Positions 36,596 through 45,075 of a stretch of 64,000 nucleotides of DNA are shown piece by piece. The stretch lies in assembly GCA_964621165.1 (NCBI GenBank), contig CAZULC010000005.1, forward strand, positions 1 through 64,000, read 5' to 3'. Each line of letters opens with the position of its first letter. Within the stretch, counting starts at the first letter, position 1. The notes under the pieces are model-generated. The model had not been told where the DNA came from. It was given only the letters and a program-made list of their open reading frames with translations, and made no database searches. Position numbers and translations under genes: made by a program. The DNA comes from UMGS1696 sp964621165 (GTDB lineage: Bacteria; Bacillota; Clostridia; Oscillospirales; CAG-272).

Positions 36596-37783
36596 ATGGT
36601 AATATACGCAGACAATGCTGCGACCACAAAGATGAGCAAGTGCTCAATTAATGCAATGCTCCCCTACATGGAGACCTGCTACGGCAATCCCTCTTCCCTT
36701 CACACCGTGGGTCAGCTGGCGGCTGAAGCTTTGCTCTCGGCACGGGAAGACATTGCCACCTGTCTCGGATGTGAGGCGCGGGAAATCACCTTTACCTCCG
36801 GCGGAAGCGAGGCTGACAATCAGGCTATTCTTTCGGCGGCGGCCATCGGTGAGAGAAAAGGCAAAAAGCACATCATTTCCACGGCATTTGAGCATCACGC
36901 GGTGCTGCACACCCTGAACAGGCTGAAAAAGCGCGGATTTGAAATTGAACTGCTTCCCGTGGGAAAAATCGGCACAATCACGCCTGAGCAGGTCAGGGAT
37001 GCCATCCGCGAGGACACCTGCCTTGTGACAATAATGTACGCCAACAACGAAATCGGCTCGGTTCTGCCAATCGCTGAAATCGGTGCTGTGTGCAAAGAAA
37101 AGAACGTCATCTTCCACACCGACGCGGTTCAGGCGGCAGGACACGTACACATCAACGTAAAGGAAGAAAACATCGACATGCTCTCCCTGTCGGCTCACAA
37201 GTTCCACGGCCCCAAGGGAATCGGCGCACTGTACACCCGCCGTGGCATCACCCTGACGAACCTCATCGAGGGCGGCGCACAGGAGAGAGGCAAGCGTGCG
37301 GGTACGGAAAACATTCCGGCTATCATGGGCATGGCGGCGGCTCTCAAGGACATGTGCGGAAAAATCGACGAGAACGCGGCCAAAGTTTCAGGCGTGCGGG
37401 ATAGAATCATCGCGGGACTGGCTGAAATTCCCCACTCCACCCTCAACGGCGACCCGGTGAACCGTCTTCCCGGGAACATACACTTCTGCTTCGAGGGAAT
37501 CGAGGGCGAGAGTCTGCTTCTCCTGCTTGACCAGAAGGGAATCTGCGCGTCCTCCGGCTCAGCCTGCACCTCCGGCTCCCTTGACCCCAGCCATGTAATG
37601 CTTGCAATCGGCCACTCCCACGAAATCGCCCACGGTTCACTCCGGCTGACAATTGACGAGAGCATAACTGACGAGCAGGCTGACTACATCGTAAAGTCCG
37701 TGAAGGAAGTCGTTGAATACCTTCGTAACATGTCCCCGCTGTGGAGAGACAAGGTAAACGGAAACAAAAAGTTTGAGTTATAA
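36596..37783 (+). CDS. nifS: Cysteine desulfurase, NifS/IscS type
   Basis: About 395 residues from the ATG at 36596 (AAAGGAG upstream). It is a class V PLP enzyme that strips sulfur from cysteine for Fe-S cluster assembly. MVIYADNAATTKMS is the classic N-terminus, with TSGGSEADNQAIL, FHTDAVQAAGHV and the PLP lysine in SLSAHKFHGPKGIG. The catalytic-cysteine loop is SSGSACTSGSLDPSHVM. It is followed 20 bp later by the scaffold gene; together they form a minimal NIF/ISC machine that can mature the Fe-S proteins of the perR operon. Confidence 0.96.
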   Translation: MVIYADNAATTKMSKCSINAMLPYMETCYGNPSSLHTVGQLAAEALLSAREDIATCLGCEAREITFTSGGSEADNQAILSAAAIGERKGKKHIISTAFEHHAVLHTLNRLKKRGFEIELLPVGKIGTITPEQVRDAIREDTCLVTIMYANNEIGSVLPIAEIGAVCKEKNVIFHTDAVQAAGHVHINVKEENIDMLSLSAHKFHGPKGIGALYTRRGITLTNLIEGGAQERGKRAGTENIPAIMGMAAALKDMCGKIDENAAKVSGVRDRIIAGLAEIPHSTLNGDPVNRLPGNIHFCFEGIEGESLLLLLDQKGICASSGSACTSGSLDPSHVMLAIGHSHEIAHGSLRLTIDESITDEQADYIVKSVKEVVEYLRNMSPLWRDKVNGNKKFEL

Positions 37784-37803
37784 TATAATAAAGAGGTAAA
37801 AAT

Positions 37804-38241
37804 ATGGCATTATACAGCAAAAAGGTAATGGATCACTTCACCAACCCGAGAAACGTGGGCGTAATCGAGGACGCTGACGGGGTAGGAGAGGTTGGAAACG
37901 CAAAATGCGGCGACATAATGAAGATATATCTCAAAATCGAGAACGATGTTATAGTTGACGTGAAGTTTGAGACCTTCGGATGCGGTTCTGCTATCGCGTC
38001 AAGTTCCATGGCAACGGAGATGATCAAGGGCAAGCCCCTGTCGGACGCACTTGAGCTGACAAACAAGGCTGTCGCTGAGGCTCTGGATGGACTTCCCGCC
38101 TACAAGATGCACTGCTCCGTTCTCGCTGAGGAGGCAATCAAAGCGGCGGTAAAGGACTACTACGACCGCCACGGCATTGCATACGACGCCAAGGCTTTCC
38201 CGGACTGCGAGAGCTGCAGCCACTGCGACACGGCTGAATAA
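37804..38241 (+). CDS. nifU: Fe-S cluster scaffold, NifU/IscU N-terminal type
   Basis: 145 residues. The three scaffold cysteines are visible in GNAKCGDIMKIYL, ETFGCGSAIASSSM and KMHCSVLAEEAIKAA. The C-terminal FPDCESCSHCDTAE adds a Cys-rich tail that is common in clostridial versions. It receives sulfur from NifS and builds [2Fe-2S] or [4Fe-4S] clusters. Confidence 0.95.
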   Translation: MALYSKKVMDHFTNPRNVGVIEDADGVGEVGNAKCGDIMKIYLKIENDVIVDVKFETFGCGSAIASSSMATEMIKGKPLSDALELTNKAVAEALDGLPAYKMHCSVLAEEAIKAAVKDYYDRHGIAYDAKAFPDCESCSHCDTAE

Positions 38242-38268
38242 GCGGACAGGCTTAAAATTAAAGTATAC

Positions 38269-38307
38269 GGCTCCGGCTTCTCTTTTGGGGCAGCTGGGGC
38301 TTTTTTT
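38269..38307 (+). terminator. Terminator of nifSU
   Basis: GGCTCCGGC (38269-38277) pairs with GCTGGGGCT (38293-38301) over nine pairs, several G-U, followed by TTTTTT. Confidence 0.65.
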
Positions 38308-38381
38308 ATTGTCCGGCGGCGTGAATTTGACAAAAAATGGTAAATCCTGATAAATTTTTTAAAACAAATTTCGGAAAACTA

Positions 38382-38410
38382 TTTACAACGGCTGGAAAAC
38401 ATAGTATAAT
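38382..38410 (+). promoter_or_regulatory. Promoter of the potABCD transcript
   Basis: TTTACA (38382-38387), 17 bp, TATAAT (38405-38410). It is about 420 bp upstream of potA. Confidence 0.8.
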
Positions 38411-38829
38411 AGGAATTGCACGATTTTTGCATCTGTGCTGACGTTCCCGGACTGCGCAAAGGCTTCCGGGATTCACAAAACATCAAGGCGCGCGAGGGCA
38501 TGACGATAAGCCCGGACAAAACCCATATAGACGGTCAGTATCTATGCGGACTGAAAAGCGCGCCGGAGAAAAAATCAATATTGGTGTTCACTACCGGCAG
38601 TTTCTTCAATGAAGCCGGGGCGGAGTTTATGTGCGTTGACATGTTGTGTTCAGTCTGCGGACCGGAAGCACGCACGGCGCCGCTCAAGAAATTACCACTG
38701 CAATCGGGATAAGGGTTGTCCTGATTTGTAACACACTCTTTGCGGGGGCGGTAATTAGTCGGTCAGTGGGTTCGCGCAGAGCTGTAATACGGCTTACGTG
38801 GTCTTTTGCCGCAAAGGGGGATGCAAAAA
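38411..38829 (+). ncRNA. Long folded leader of potABCD
   Basis: About 410 nt between promoter and potA. TCCCGGA (38445-38451) pairs perfectly with TCCGGGA (38465-38471). GGCGCGC (38487-38493) pairs perfectly with GCGCGCC (38558-38564) and encloses GGGC..GCCC and an ATAGA..TCTAT hairpin. A 70-residue reading frame from the ATG near 38500 has no recognisable family and crosses these stems. I read the region as a regulatory leader, but a small upstream protein cannot be excluded. Confidence 0.5.
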
Positions 38830-39957
38830 ATGGAAAAAAAGAATATTATCGAACTGAAAAACATTACCGTGAAATTCGACGACGACGTGATACTTGACGA
38901 TATGTCATTGTCCATCGGCGACGGTGAGTTTGTCACGCTTCTCGGGTCGTCCGGGTGCGGAAAAACCACCACGCTGCGAATTATCGCGGGTTTTCTTGAG
39001 CCTGACTCCGGAGACGTGTTTTTCGATTCCAAAAACATGAGTGGTGTTCCGGCGTACAAGCGTGAGGTCAACACCATTTTTCAACGTTACGCACTGTTTC
39101 CCAACTACAACGTGTTTGAAAATATCGCATACGGACTCCGGGTTCGCCACGTGCCTGAAGCCGAGATAAAAAAGCGCGTTTCGGAAATGCTGACGCTTGT
39201 GAATCTCGAGGGGTTTGAGAAGCGCCATATCGCCAAGCTGTCCGGCGGTCAGCAGCAGAGAGTCGCAATTGCCCGGGCGCTGATTCTAAAGCCAAAGGTA
39301 CTGCTCCTCGACGAGCCTCTTGCCGCCCTTGACCTGAAGCTGCGGAAGGACATGCAGAACGAGCTGAAGAACATCCAGAAGGCTCTGGGAATCACATTCG
39401 TCTTCGTCACCCACGACCAGGAGGAGGCTCTCTCAATGTCCGACACGGTTGTCGTCATGAACGAGGGCAAGGTCCAGCAGATTGGCTCGCCCATCGACAT
39501 CTACAACGAGCCGAAGAATGCCTTTGTCGCCGACTTCATCGGGGAATCGAACATTCTCGACGGCGTGATGCGTGCAGACTACCGTGCGTTTTTCAGCGGC
39601 CGCGAGTTCCGGTGCCTTGACGCGGGTTTTGGTGTGAACGAGCCGGTTGACGTTGTGGTTCGGCCGGAAGACGTGGACATAGTAAAGCCCGAGGACGGCA
39701 TGCTTCGCGGAATCGTCACCTCGGTCACGTTCAGGGGAGTCCATTTTGAGATAATCGTTGACATCGGCGGATTCAAGTGGATGATTCAGACCACGGACGA
39801 GCGCCGTGAGGGGGATCAGGTCGGACTGTTCATCGAGCCGGACGCGATACACGTCATGAAGAAGTCCAAGTACTCCGGCAGGTTCGGCGACTACAGCAGC
39901 TACTCCGACGAGCTGGACGAGCTGAACCAGTACCATGACGAAGATGATGACGAATGA
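38830..39957 (+). CDS. potA: Spermidine/putrescine ABC transporter ATPase
   Basis: 375 residues. The ATG at 38830 is preferred because AAAGGGGG lies 9 nt before it and the alternative ATG at 38821 is too close. Walker A is GSSGCGKTTTLRIIAG, the signature is LSGGQQQRVAIARAL, Walker B is LLLDEPLAALD and the switch is VTHDQEEALSMSD. The C-terminal TOBE domain (about 240-345) includes VDVVVRPEDVDIVKP and ends in an unusual acidic tail (SDELDELNQYHDEDDDE). It energises polyamine import. Confidence 0.95.
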   Translation: MEKKNIIELKNITVKFDDDVILDDMSLSIGDGEFVTLLGSSGCGKTTTLRIIAGFLEPDSGDVFFDSKNMSGVPAYKREVNTIFQRYALFPNYNVFENIAYGLRVRHVPEAEIKKRVSEMLTLVNLEGFEKRHIAKLSGGQQQRVAIARALILKPKVLLLDEPLAALDLKLRKDMQNELKNIQKALGITFVFVTHDQEEALSMSDTVVVMNEGKVQQIGSPIDIYNEPKNAFVADFIGESNILDGVMRADYRAFFSGREFRCLDAGFGVNEPVDVVVRPEDVDIVKPEDGMLRGIVTSVTFRGVHFEIIVDIGGFKWMIQTTDERREGDQVGLFIEPDAIHVMKKSKYSGRFGDYSSYSDELDELNQYHDEDDDE

Positions 39958-39976
39958 TGGAGGAGGATTTGCATAG

Positions 39977-40798
39977 ATGAAAAAAAGGTCTTTCTTACAG
40001 CGGATTTTAGGCGCACCTTACATACTCTGGGCTGCAATATTTATCGTTGTTCCGCTGATTATCGTGGTTTACTACTCCTTCACGGACTCGTCGGGCAATT
40101 TTACACTTGAAAACATCAAAGATTTGGCCGACTACAAGGAAGTCTTCTGGATTTCCATAGAATATTCCTTTATCGCAACCGTAATCACCCTGCTCATATC
40201 CTACCCTTTCGCCTACCTCATGAGCCGGAAGAAAGAGCACACCCAGTCAATTATGATGATGCTGGTAATGCTTCCCATGTGGATGAACCTTTTAATCCGC
40301 ACCTACTCGTGGATGAACATTCTTGAGCGCAACGGTATCATCAACAACTTTCTCGGACTGTTCGGAATCGGGCCGCTGAAGCTTATCGGAACTCCGGGAG
40401 CTGTGATTTTAGGCATGATTTACAACTACATACCCTACATGATTCTGCCGATTTACTCCGTTATGGCGAAGATTGACTCAAGCACTCTCGAGGCGGCTGA
40501 GGATTTAGGCTCCAACGGCATGTCAAAGCTTCGGAGGATTATACTTCCCCTGTCAATGCCCGGTGTGGTGTCGGGATTCACCATGGTTTTCGTTCCCTCT
40601 GTGAGCACGTTCTACATTTCGCAGAAGTTAGGCGGTAAAATCATGCTTGTAGGAGACGCTATCGAGAAGCAGATCCAGTCGCTGTACAACTACAACTTAG
40701 GCGCGGCTCTGTCGCTGGTGCTTATGGTGCTGATTCTAATCAGTATGGCTCTGATGAAGAAGTTCGCCGGCGACTCGGACGAGAATATAATAGTTTGA
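39977..40798 (+). CDS. potB: Spermidine/putrescine ABC transporter permease
   Basis: 273 residues, six membrane helices. MWMNLLIRTYSWMNILERNG and EAAEDLGSNGMSKLRRIILP (the EAA coupling loop contacting PotA) are diagnostic of PotB. It sits 19 bp after potA and 17 bp before potC. Confidence 0.95.
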   Translation: MKKRSFLQRILGAPYILWAAIFIVVPLIIVVYYSFTDSSGNFTLENIKDLADYKEVFWISIEYSFIATVITLLISYPFAYLMSRKKEHTQSIMMMLVMLPMWMNLLIRTYSWMNILERNGIINNFLGLFGIGPLKLIGTPGAVILGMIYNYIPYMILPIYSVMAKIDSSTLEAAEDLGSNGMSKLRRIILPLSMPGVVSGFTMVFVPSVSTFYISQKLGGKIMLVGDAIEKQIQSLYNYNLGAALSLVLMVLILISMALMKKFAGDSDENIIV

Positions 40799-40815
40799 TT
40801 TGAGGGTAAGGTGTT

Positions 40816-41625
40816 ATGAAAAAATCAATCGGAAACATTTTCATAGGTCTGATATACGTCCTGCTGTACGCTCCCCTTCTCATCATGGTTTTTTTCTCCT
40901 TCAACTCGTCGCGGAGTACGTCGGTTTTCGCGGGATTTTCACTGAAATGGTACCGCGAACTGTTTTCCTCAAGCACCACAATGACGGCTCTGAAAAATAC
41001 GCTGGTTTTGGCTGTTCTTTCGGCAGTGATTGCGACGGTCATCGGCACGGCGGCGGCGGTTTACATCTACTACCTGCGCAAAAAGTGGTGGAAGACTATA
41101 CTTGACATGGTGACGAACATTCCTATGATGAACCCGGACATTGTAACAGGCGTGTCGCTGATGCTGCTGTTCGTATTCGTGGGACGGCTTCTGGGCGTGT
41201 CAAACTCACTTTCCTTTGTGACCCTGCTCATAGCTCACGTGACCTTCAACCTGCCCTACGTCATCCTCAACGTCCTGCCCAAGCTGAATCAGACCGACCC
41301 GCATTTGGCTGAGGCGGCGCAGGACCTCGGCAGTACTCCGGTTCAGGCGTTTTTCCGGGTGATTCTTCCCGCTATTATGCCCGGGGTCACGTCGGGACTT
41401 CTCATGGCGTTCACCCTGTCTCTCGACGACTTTGTAATCAGCTACTACACAACCGGCTCAAGCTACCAGACCCTGCCCCTTCTCATTTTCAGCATGACGA
41501 AAAAGACGGTGAAGCCTGACATGTACGCTCTGTCCACCATAATTTTCGTGACGGTTCTCGTGCTGCTTCTTGTGGTAAACATCGGCTCCATCAAGGCTGC
41601 AAAGAAGCGGGAACAGACGAAGTAA
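40816..41625 (+). CDS. potC: Spermidine/putrescine ABC transporter permease
   Basis: 269 residues, six membrane helices. FFSFNSSRSTSVFAGFSLKW is the family N-terminal signature, and EAAQDLGSTPVQAFFRVILP the EAA loop. LSLDDFVISYYTTGS is typical of PotC. It pairs with PotB to form the channel. Confidence 0.95.
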   Translation: MKKSIGNIFIGLIYVLLYAPLLIMVFFSFNSSRSTSVFAGFSLKWYRELFSSSTTMTALKNTLVLAVLSAVIATVIGTAAAVYIYYLRKKWWKTILDMVTNIPMMNPDIVTGVSLMLLFVFVGRLLGVSNSLSFVTLLIAHVTFNLPYVILNVLPKLNQTDPHLAEAAQDLGSTPVQAFFRVILPAIMPGVTSGLLMAFTLSLDDFVISYYTTGSSYQTLPLLIFSMTKKTVKPDMYALSTIIFVTVLVLLLVVNIGSIKAAKKREQTK

Positions 41626-41698
41626 CCGGCATAATCCGCAAAAAATTTGGAATAAACTATAGAAAATCAACAAATCCATCTTAAAAGGAGATACAAAA

Positions 41699-42829
41699 TT
41701 GAAAATCACAAAAATCATAAGCATGGCACTTGCTGCTCTTGTTGTCGGTGCGGGTGCGCTTTCACTGACCTCCTGCTCCGGTTCCTCCGAATCCACTCTT
41801 GAAAATCCCCGCGCAACCTACACCCGGGACCTCGAAGGAACCACGCTGAACGTATTCAACTGGGGCGTGTACATCTCCGACGGAAGTGAAGGCTCCTTCG
41901 ACGTGAACAAGGCTTTCGAGAACCTTACGGGAATCAAGGTCAACTACATGAACTACGAATCCAACGAGGCCATGTACGGCAAGCTCAAGTCCGGCGCCGT
42001 GTCCTATGACATCATAATCCCCTCGGACTACATGGTTGAGCGGCTCATCAGCGAAGACATGGTGCAGAAGCTTGACTTCTCCATGCTGACGAACTACGAT
42101 TTGATTGATGAACAGTACAAAAATCTCTTCTTTGACCCGAACAACGAGTACAGCGTTCCCTACAGCTGCGGTCTGGTTGGACTGATTTACAACAAGACAA
42201 TGGTAGAAGGAACACCCGACAGCTGGTCCATCATGTGGGACGAAAAATATGCCGACAACATCCTCACCTTCAACAATCCACGTGACGCTTTCGGTATCGC
42301 ACAGTATCTTCTCGGGCAGGACGTAAACACAACGGACAAGGCTGACTGGGACGCTGCGGCGGCTCTTTTGAAGGAGCAGAACAAGGTACTCCAGAGGCGG
42401 GTTATGGATGAGGTTTACAACATAATGGAAGGTGGAAACGCCGCAATCGCACCATACTACGCCGGCGACTACTACACCATGCTTGAAAACAATCCCGACC
42501 TCGGCTTTGTTTACCCCAAGGAAGGCACAAACATCTTTGTGGACTCGGTGTGCGTTCCCACAAGCGCCTCAAACTACAAGGCCGCTATGATGTACATCAA
42601 CTTCCTAATGGAGCCTGAGGTGGCTCTGGCTAACGCGGAATACATCTGTTACACCTCGCCGAACACCGCGGTTTCCTCAAATCCGGACTACAGCTTCTAC
42701 GGAGACGAAATTTTGTATCCTGAAAATTTAGCTGAGATGAAGACCCAGTACTTCCACGACATTGACCCGGAAATCCGGACGTACTACGAGAAGCTTTGGG
42801 AAGAAATCCTGCTTGACGACGAAAAGTAA
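41699..42829 (+). CDS. potD: Spermidine/putrescine-binding lipoprotein
   Basis: 376 residues. The start codon is TTG at 41699, preceded by AAAGGAG. The lipoprotein signal is LVVGAGALSLTSC. The mature part is a PotD-type binder: TTLNVFNWGVYISDG, VNYMNYESNEAMYGKLKSG, YDIIIPSDYMVERLI and PYSCGLVGLIYNK. It captures spermidine or putrescine outside the membrane for PotABC. It is the last gene before the terminator. Confidence 0.95.
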   Translation: MKITKIISMALAALVVGAGALSLTSCSGSSESTLENPRATYTRDLEGTTLNVFNWGVYISDGSEGSFDVNKAFENLTGIKVNYMNYESNEAMYGKLKSGAVSYDIIIPSDYMVERLISEDMVQKLDFSMLTNYDLIDEQYKNLFFDPNNEYSVPYSCGLVGLIYNKTMVEGTPDSWSIMWDEKYADNILTFNNPRDAFGIAQYLLGQDVNTTDKADWDAAAALLKEQNKVLQRRVMDEVYNIMEGGNAAIAPYYAGDYYTMLENNPDLGFVYPKEGTNIFVDSVCVPTSASNYKAAMMYINFLMEPEVALANAEYICYTSPNTAVSSNPDYSFYGDEILYPENLAEMKTQYFHDIDPEIRTYYEKLWEEILLDDEK

Positions 42830-42838
42830 AAATAAAAA

Positions 42839-42873
42839 AACGCTGTTTCTCAAGTGAGTCAGCGTTATTTTTT
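42839..42873. terminator. Bidirectional terminator after potD
   Basis: AACGCTG (42839-42845) pairs perfectly with CAGCGTT (42860-42866), then ATTTTTT. The A-run before the stem serves the convergent acetyltransferase gene. Confidence 0.9.
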
Positions 42874-42925
42874 GTTGTTTTGACGGATGCTTACCTGATT
42901 TTTTCACGTTTTCCACGTTGATTTT

Positions 42926-43477
42926 TTATTCCATGAGGGAGTCATAGAAGGAATAGTCGACGACTCCGTGGATTTTCTCAAGCGCACCAGGGACAAGCTC
43001 TTTAATCATCAGGCACTCCGGACGGGGGAGATGGATTTGTTCGCATGGGGTGATGTTGTGAAGATAACACGGCTCAAATCCCCGCGGGTTGTAGTTCGAC
43101 GGGTTACCCTCAACCAAAACGGCAGTAAAGCCCATTTTCTCAGCCTTAACAAAGCCGTACTCCAGCAGCTCCTTTGAAATATGCTGCCGCTGAAGCTCGG
43201 TTTTCACCGCAACCGGGGTCAGCATGAGCAGTTCGTCCTCGTACCGTCCCTCGATGTGGAAGCGTGAGAACAGGGCGTACCCGATTACCTCGTCATTTTC
43301 GTTCACCATTACCAAGTCCAGTTCGGGAATGTAGTACTTCTTTGAGCGGATTTCCTCAACCAGCCCCCGCACGACCTTCCCGTCGTTGGGATTGCGCCAC
43401 TTCGCGAAAACGTCCTCCGCCAGTTCCAGCGAAGGAATGAGGTATCGCAGCTCGATTGATTTTATGATTCTTTCCAT
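42926..43477 (-). CDS. GNAT-family N-acetyltransferase
   Basis: 183 residues resembling the YhbS-type acetyltransferases. IPELDLVMVNENDEVIGYAL is the substrate-side strand, and LLMLTPVAVKTELQRQHISK the acetyl-CoA motif A; here the usual Q/RxxGxG/A loop is degenerate (QRQHIS), so activity may be reduced. GFTAVLVEGNPSNYNPRGFE follows, as in the subgroup. It lies 65 bp after rluD on the same strand and may be read from the same transcript past a terminator. Confidence 0.8.
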   Translation of the reverse strand: MERIIKSIELRYLIPSLELAEDVFAKWRNPNDGKVVRGLVEEIRSKKYYIPELDLVMVNENDEVIGYALFSRFHIEGRYEDELLMLTPVAVKTELQRQHISKELLEYGFVKAEKMGFTAVLVEGNPSNYNPRGFEPCYLHNITPCEQIHLPRPECLMIKELVPGALEKIHGVVDYSFYDSLME

Positions 43478-43517
43478 TGTAATTTTCCTTTTGATTACGA
43501 TTTTTCTTAAAAGTAAA

Positions 43518-43552
43518 TAAAAAAACCGGTTGGTTTCGTTTATCAGCCGGTG
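43518..43552 (-). terminator. Terminator overlapping the rluD 3' end
   Basis: ACCGG (43526-43530) pairs with CCGGT (43548-43552). On the minus strand TTTTTTT follows. The stem includes the last codons of rluD. Confidence 0.7.
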
Positions 43553-44502
43553 ATTTTTTTTAGTTTATCGAGAATTTGTGTGAAATTATCCGGCAGATCC
43601 GAGCTAAACCGCATCTTCTCGCCGGTTCGCGGGTGAGTCAGAATCAATGCAGTGGCGTGGAGCATCTGTCCGTCGATTAACGCCTCGTTCTGACGCTCGA
43701 ATTTCGTCCGGTTCCCGCCGTAGGTTTCGTCTCCCATGAGGGGGTGGCCGATGTACGACATGTGTACGCGAATCTGGTGGGTCCGTCCGGTCTCGAGAAC
43801 CGCTTCGGCGTAGGTAAATCCTGTAAATCTTTCCAGTACTTTCCAGTTTGTCGCGGCATACCTGCCCAAGTTCGGCTTCACTACTGCCATTTTCGTCCGG
43901 TCCACAGGATGCCTGCCGATGGGGGCTTCGATTCTGCCGGAGTCTTCCTTTAGGTTCCCCGTGACGATCATGCGGTACTCCCGGTGCATGGAGTGGTCTT
44001 CCAGCTGGGACGTGAGGGAGAGGTGGGCAGCGTCGTTTTTTGCTGCGCAGATAAGTCCGCTGGTGTCACGGTCTATGCGGTGGACGATTCCCGGACGGTT
44101 TACGCCTCCGATTCCCGACAGAGATCCCTTGCAGTGGAACATCAACGCGTTGACGAGGGTGCCGCTCTGGTGTCCGGGTGATGGATGAACCACCATTCCG
44201 ACGGGTTTGTTTACAACAATGATGTCCTCGTCCTCGTATTTTATGTCAAGGGGGATGTCCTCGGGTTCGACCGTGCAGTCCTCGGTTTCCGGAACGGTCA
44301 GGGAAATTTCATCTCCGGCGGTCAGACGGCGGTTTTTCCTGACGTTCGCACTTCCGTTCACCGTGACCGCGCCGTCCTCTATGAGCTTCTGGATATATGA
44401 GCGGGACAGGGCGCACTTTTCCCCCAGATACGCGTCAAGGCGGACCCCGTCGGACTCTTTCTCAGCGGTGAAGTTTAAAGTTTCGCAATTGTCCTCATTC
44501 AT
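43543..44502 (-). CDS. rluD: 23S rRNA pseudouridine synthase, RluD/RluA family
   Basis: 319 residues. An N-terminal S4 RNA-binding domain (about 15-75; LSRSYIQKLIEDGAVTVNG) is followed by the catalytic domain. The latter contains VVNKPVGMVVHPSPGH, the active-site HRIDRDTSGL and GRTHQIRVHM. It isomerises uridines in 23S rRNA. It overlaps lspA by 4 bp, the usual lspA-rluD coupling of Firmicutes. Confidence 0.95.
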   Translation of the reverse strand: MNEDNCETLNFTAEKESDGVRLDAYLGEKCALSRSYIQKLIEDGAVTVNGSANVRKNRRLTAGDEISLTVPETEDCTVEPEDIPLDIKYEDEDIIVVNKPVGMVVHPSPGHQSGTLVNALMFHCKGSLSGIGGVNRPGIVHRIDRDTSGLICAAKNDAAHLSLTSQLEDHSMHREYRMIVTGNLKEDSGRIEAPIGRHPVDRTKMAVVKPNLGRYAATNWKVLERFTGFTYAEAVLETGRTHQIRVHMSYIGHPLMGDETYGGNRTKFERQNEALIDGQMLHATALILTHPRTGEKMRFSSDLPDNFTQILDKLKKITG

Positions 44503-45011
44503 TTACTTTCACCGCCGTCTGAATCCGTCTTTTTCGGAGTCTTATTTTGCTTTTTCAGCTTTGCTTCTTCCAGAATCATGGCCAGAATGAACAGTACGCA
44601 TCCCACGCAGACGAAGGAATCCGCGCCGTTGAAGACGTAGAAGTCGATGAACCGGCAGTCTATGAAGTCTATGACGTAGCCGCGGGCGATTCTGTCAATC
44701 ATGTTTCCGATTCCGCCGCCTACAATCAGGGCAAGTGAGACTTGGGTGAGACATTTGGCGGTATGCTTCCGGCTTGACCAAACCATATAGGCGAAAACCA
44801 CCATGATTCCAACGGTTGAGAGAAGCATGAAGACCCAGCGGTGATCCGCAAGTATTCCGAAGGCTGCTCCACGGTTTTCCACGTAAGTCAGGTGGAGAAC
44901 GTTTTTGATGAGCGGCACGGTTTTGGTTACTGTAAGATTTGCCGCGGCAAGGTATTTTGTGATTTGGTCAATTAATATGCATATTAATATAATCAGAATA
45001 TATATTATCAT
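44499..45011 (-). CDS. lspA: Lipoprotein signal peptidase II
   Basis: About 170 residues from the ATG at 45011 (AAGGA 6 nt upstream; a longer frame to 45038 lacks an RBS). Four membrane helices carry the catalytic aspartates in GNMIDRIARGYVIDF and FNGADSF. It cleaves prolipoproteins, of which this window encodes at least six (trpX, potD, YerB-like, CapA-like, solute binder and others). The C-terminal tail is polar (KTPKKTDSDGG). Confidence 0.95.
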   Translation of the reverse strand: MIIYILIILICILIDQITKYLAAANLTVTKTVPLIKNVLHLTYVENRGAAFGILADHRWVFMLLSTVGIMVVFAYMVWSSRKHTAKCLTQVSLALIVGGGIGNMIDRIARGYVIDFIDCRFIDFYVFNGADSFVCVGCVLFILAMILEEAKLKKQNKTPKKTDSDGGESK

Positions 45012-45075
45012 TGTTTCCTTATCACCGTCCTGCGGCATGGATTTTATTTATTCAGCACGTCAGTACACCGGTACG

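Noticed and set aside
38416..38712. 98-codon reading frame in the potABCD leader
   Set aside because: It starts with TTG at the predicted transcription start with no RBS, shows no known family, and crosses GC-rich stems. Kept as leader, with the alternative noted.
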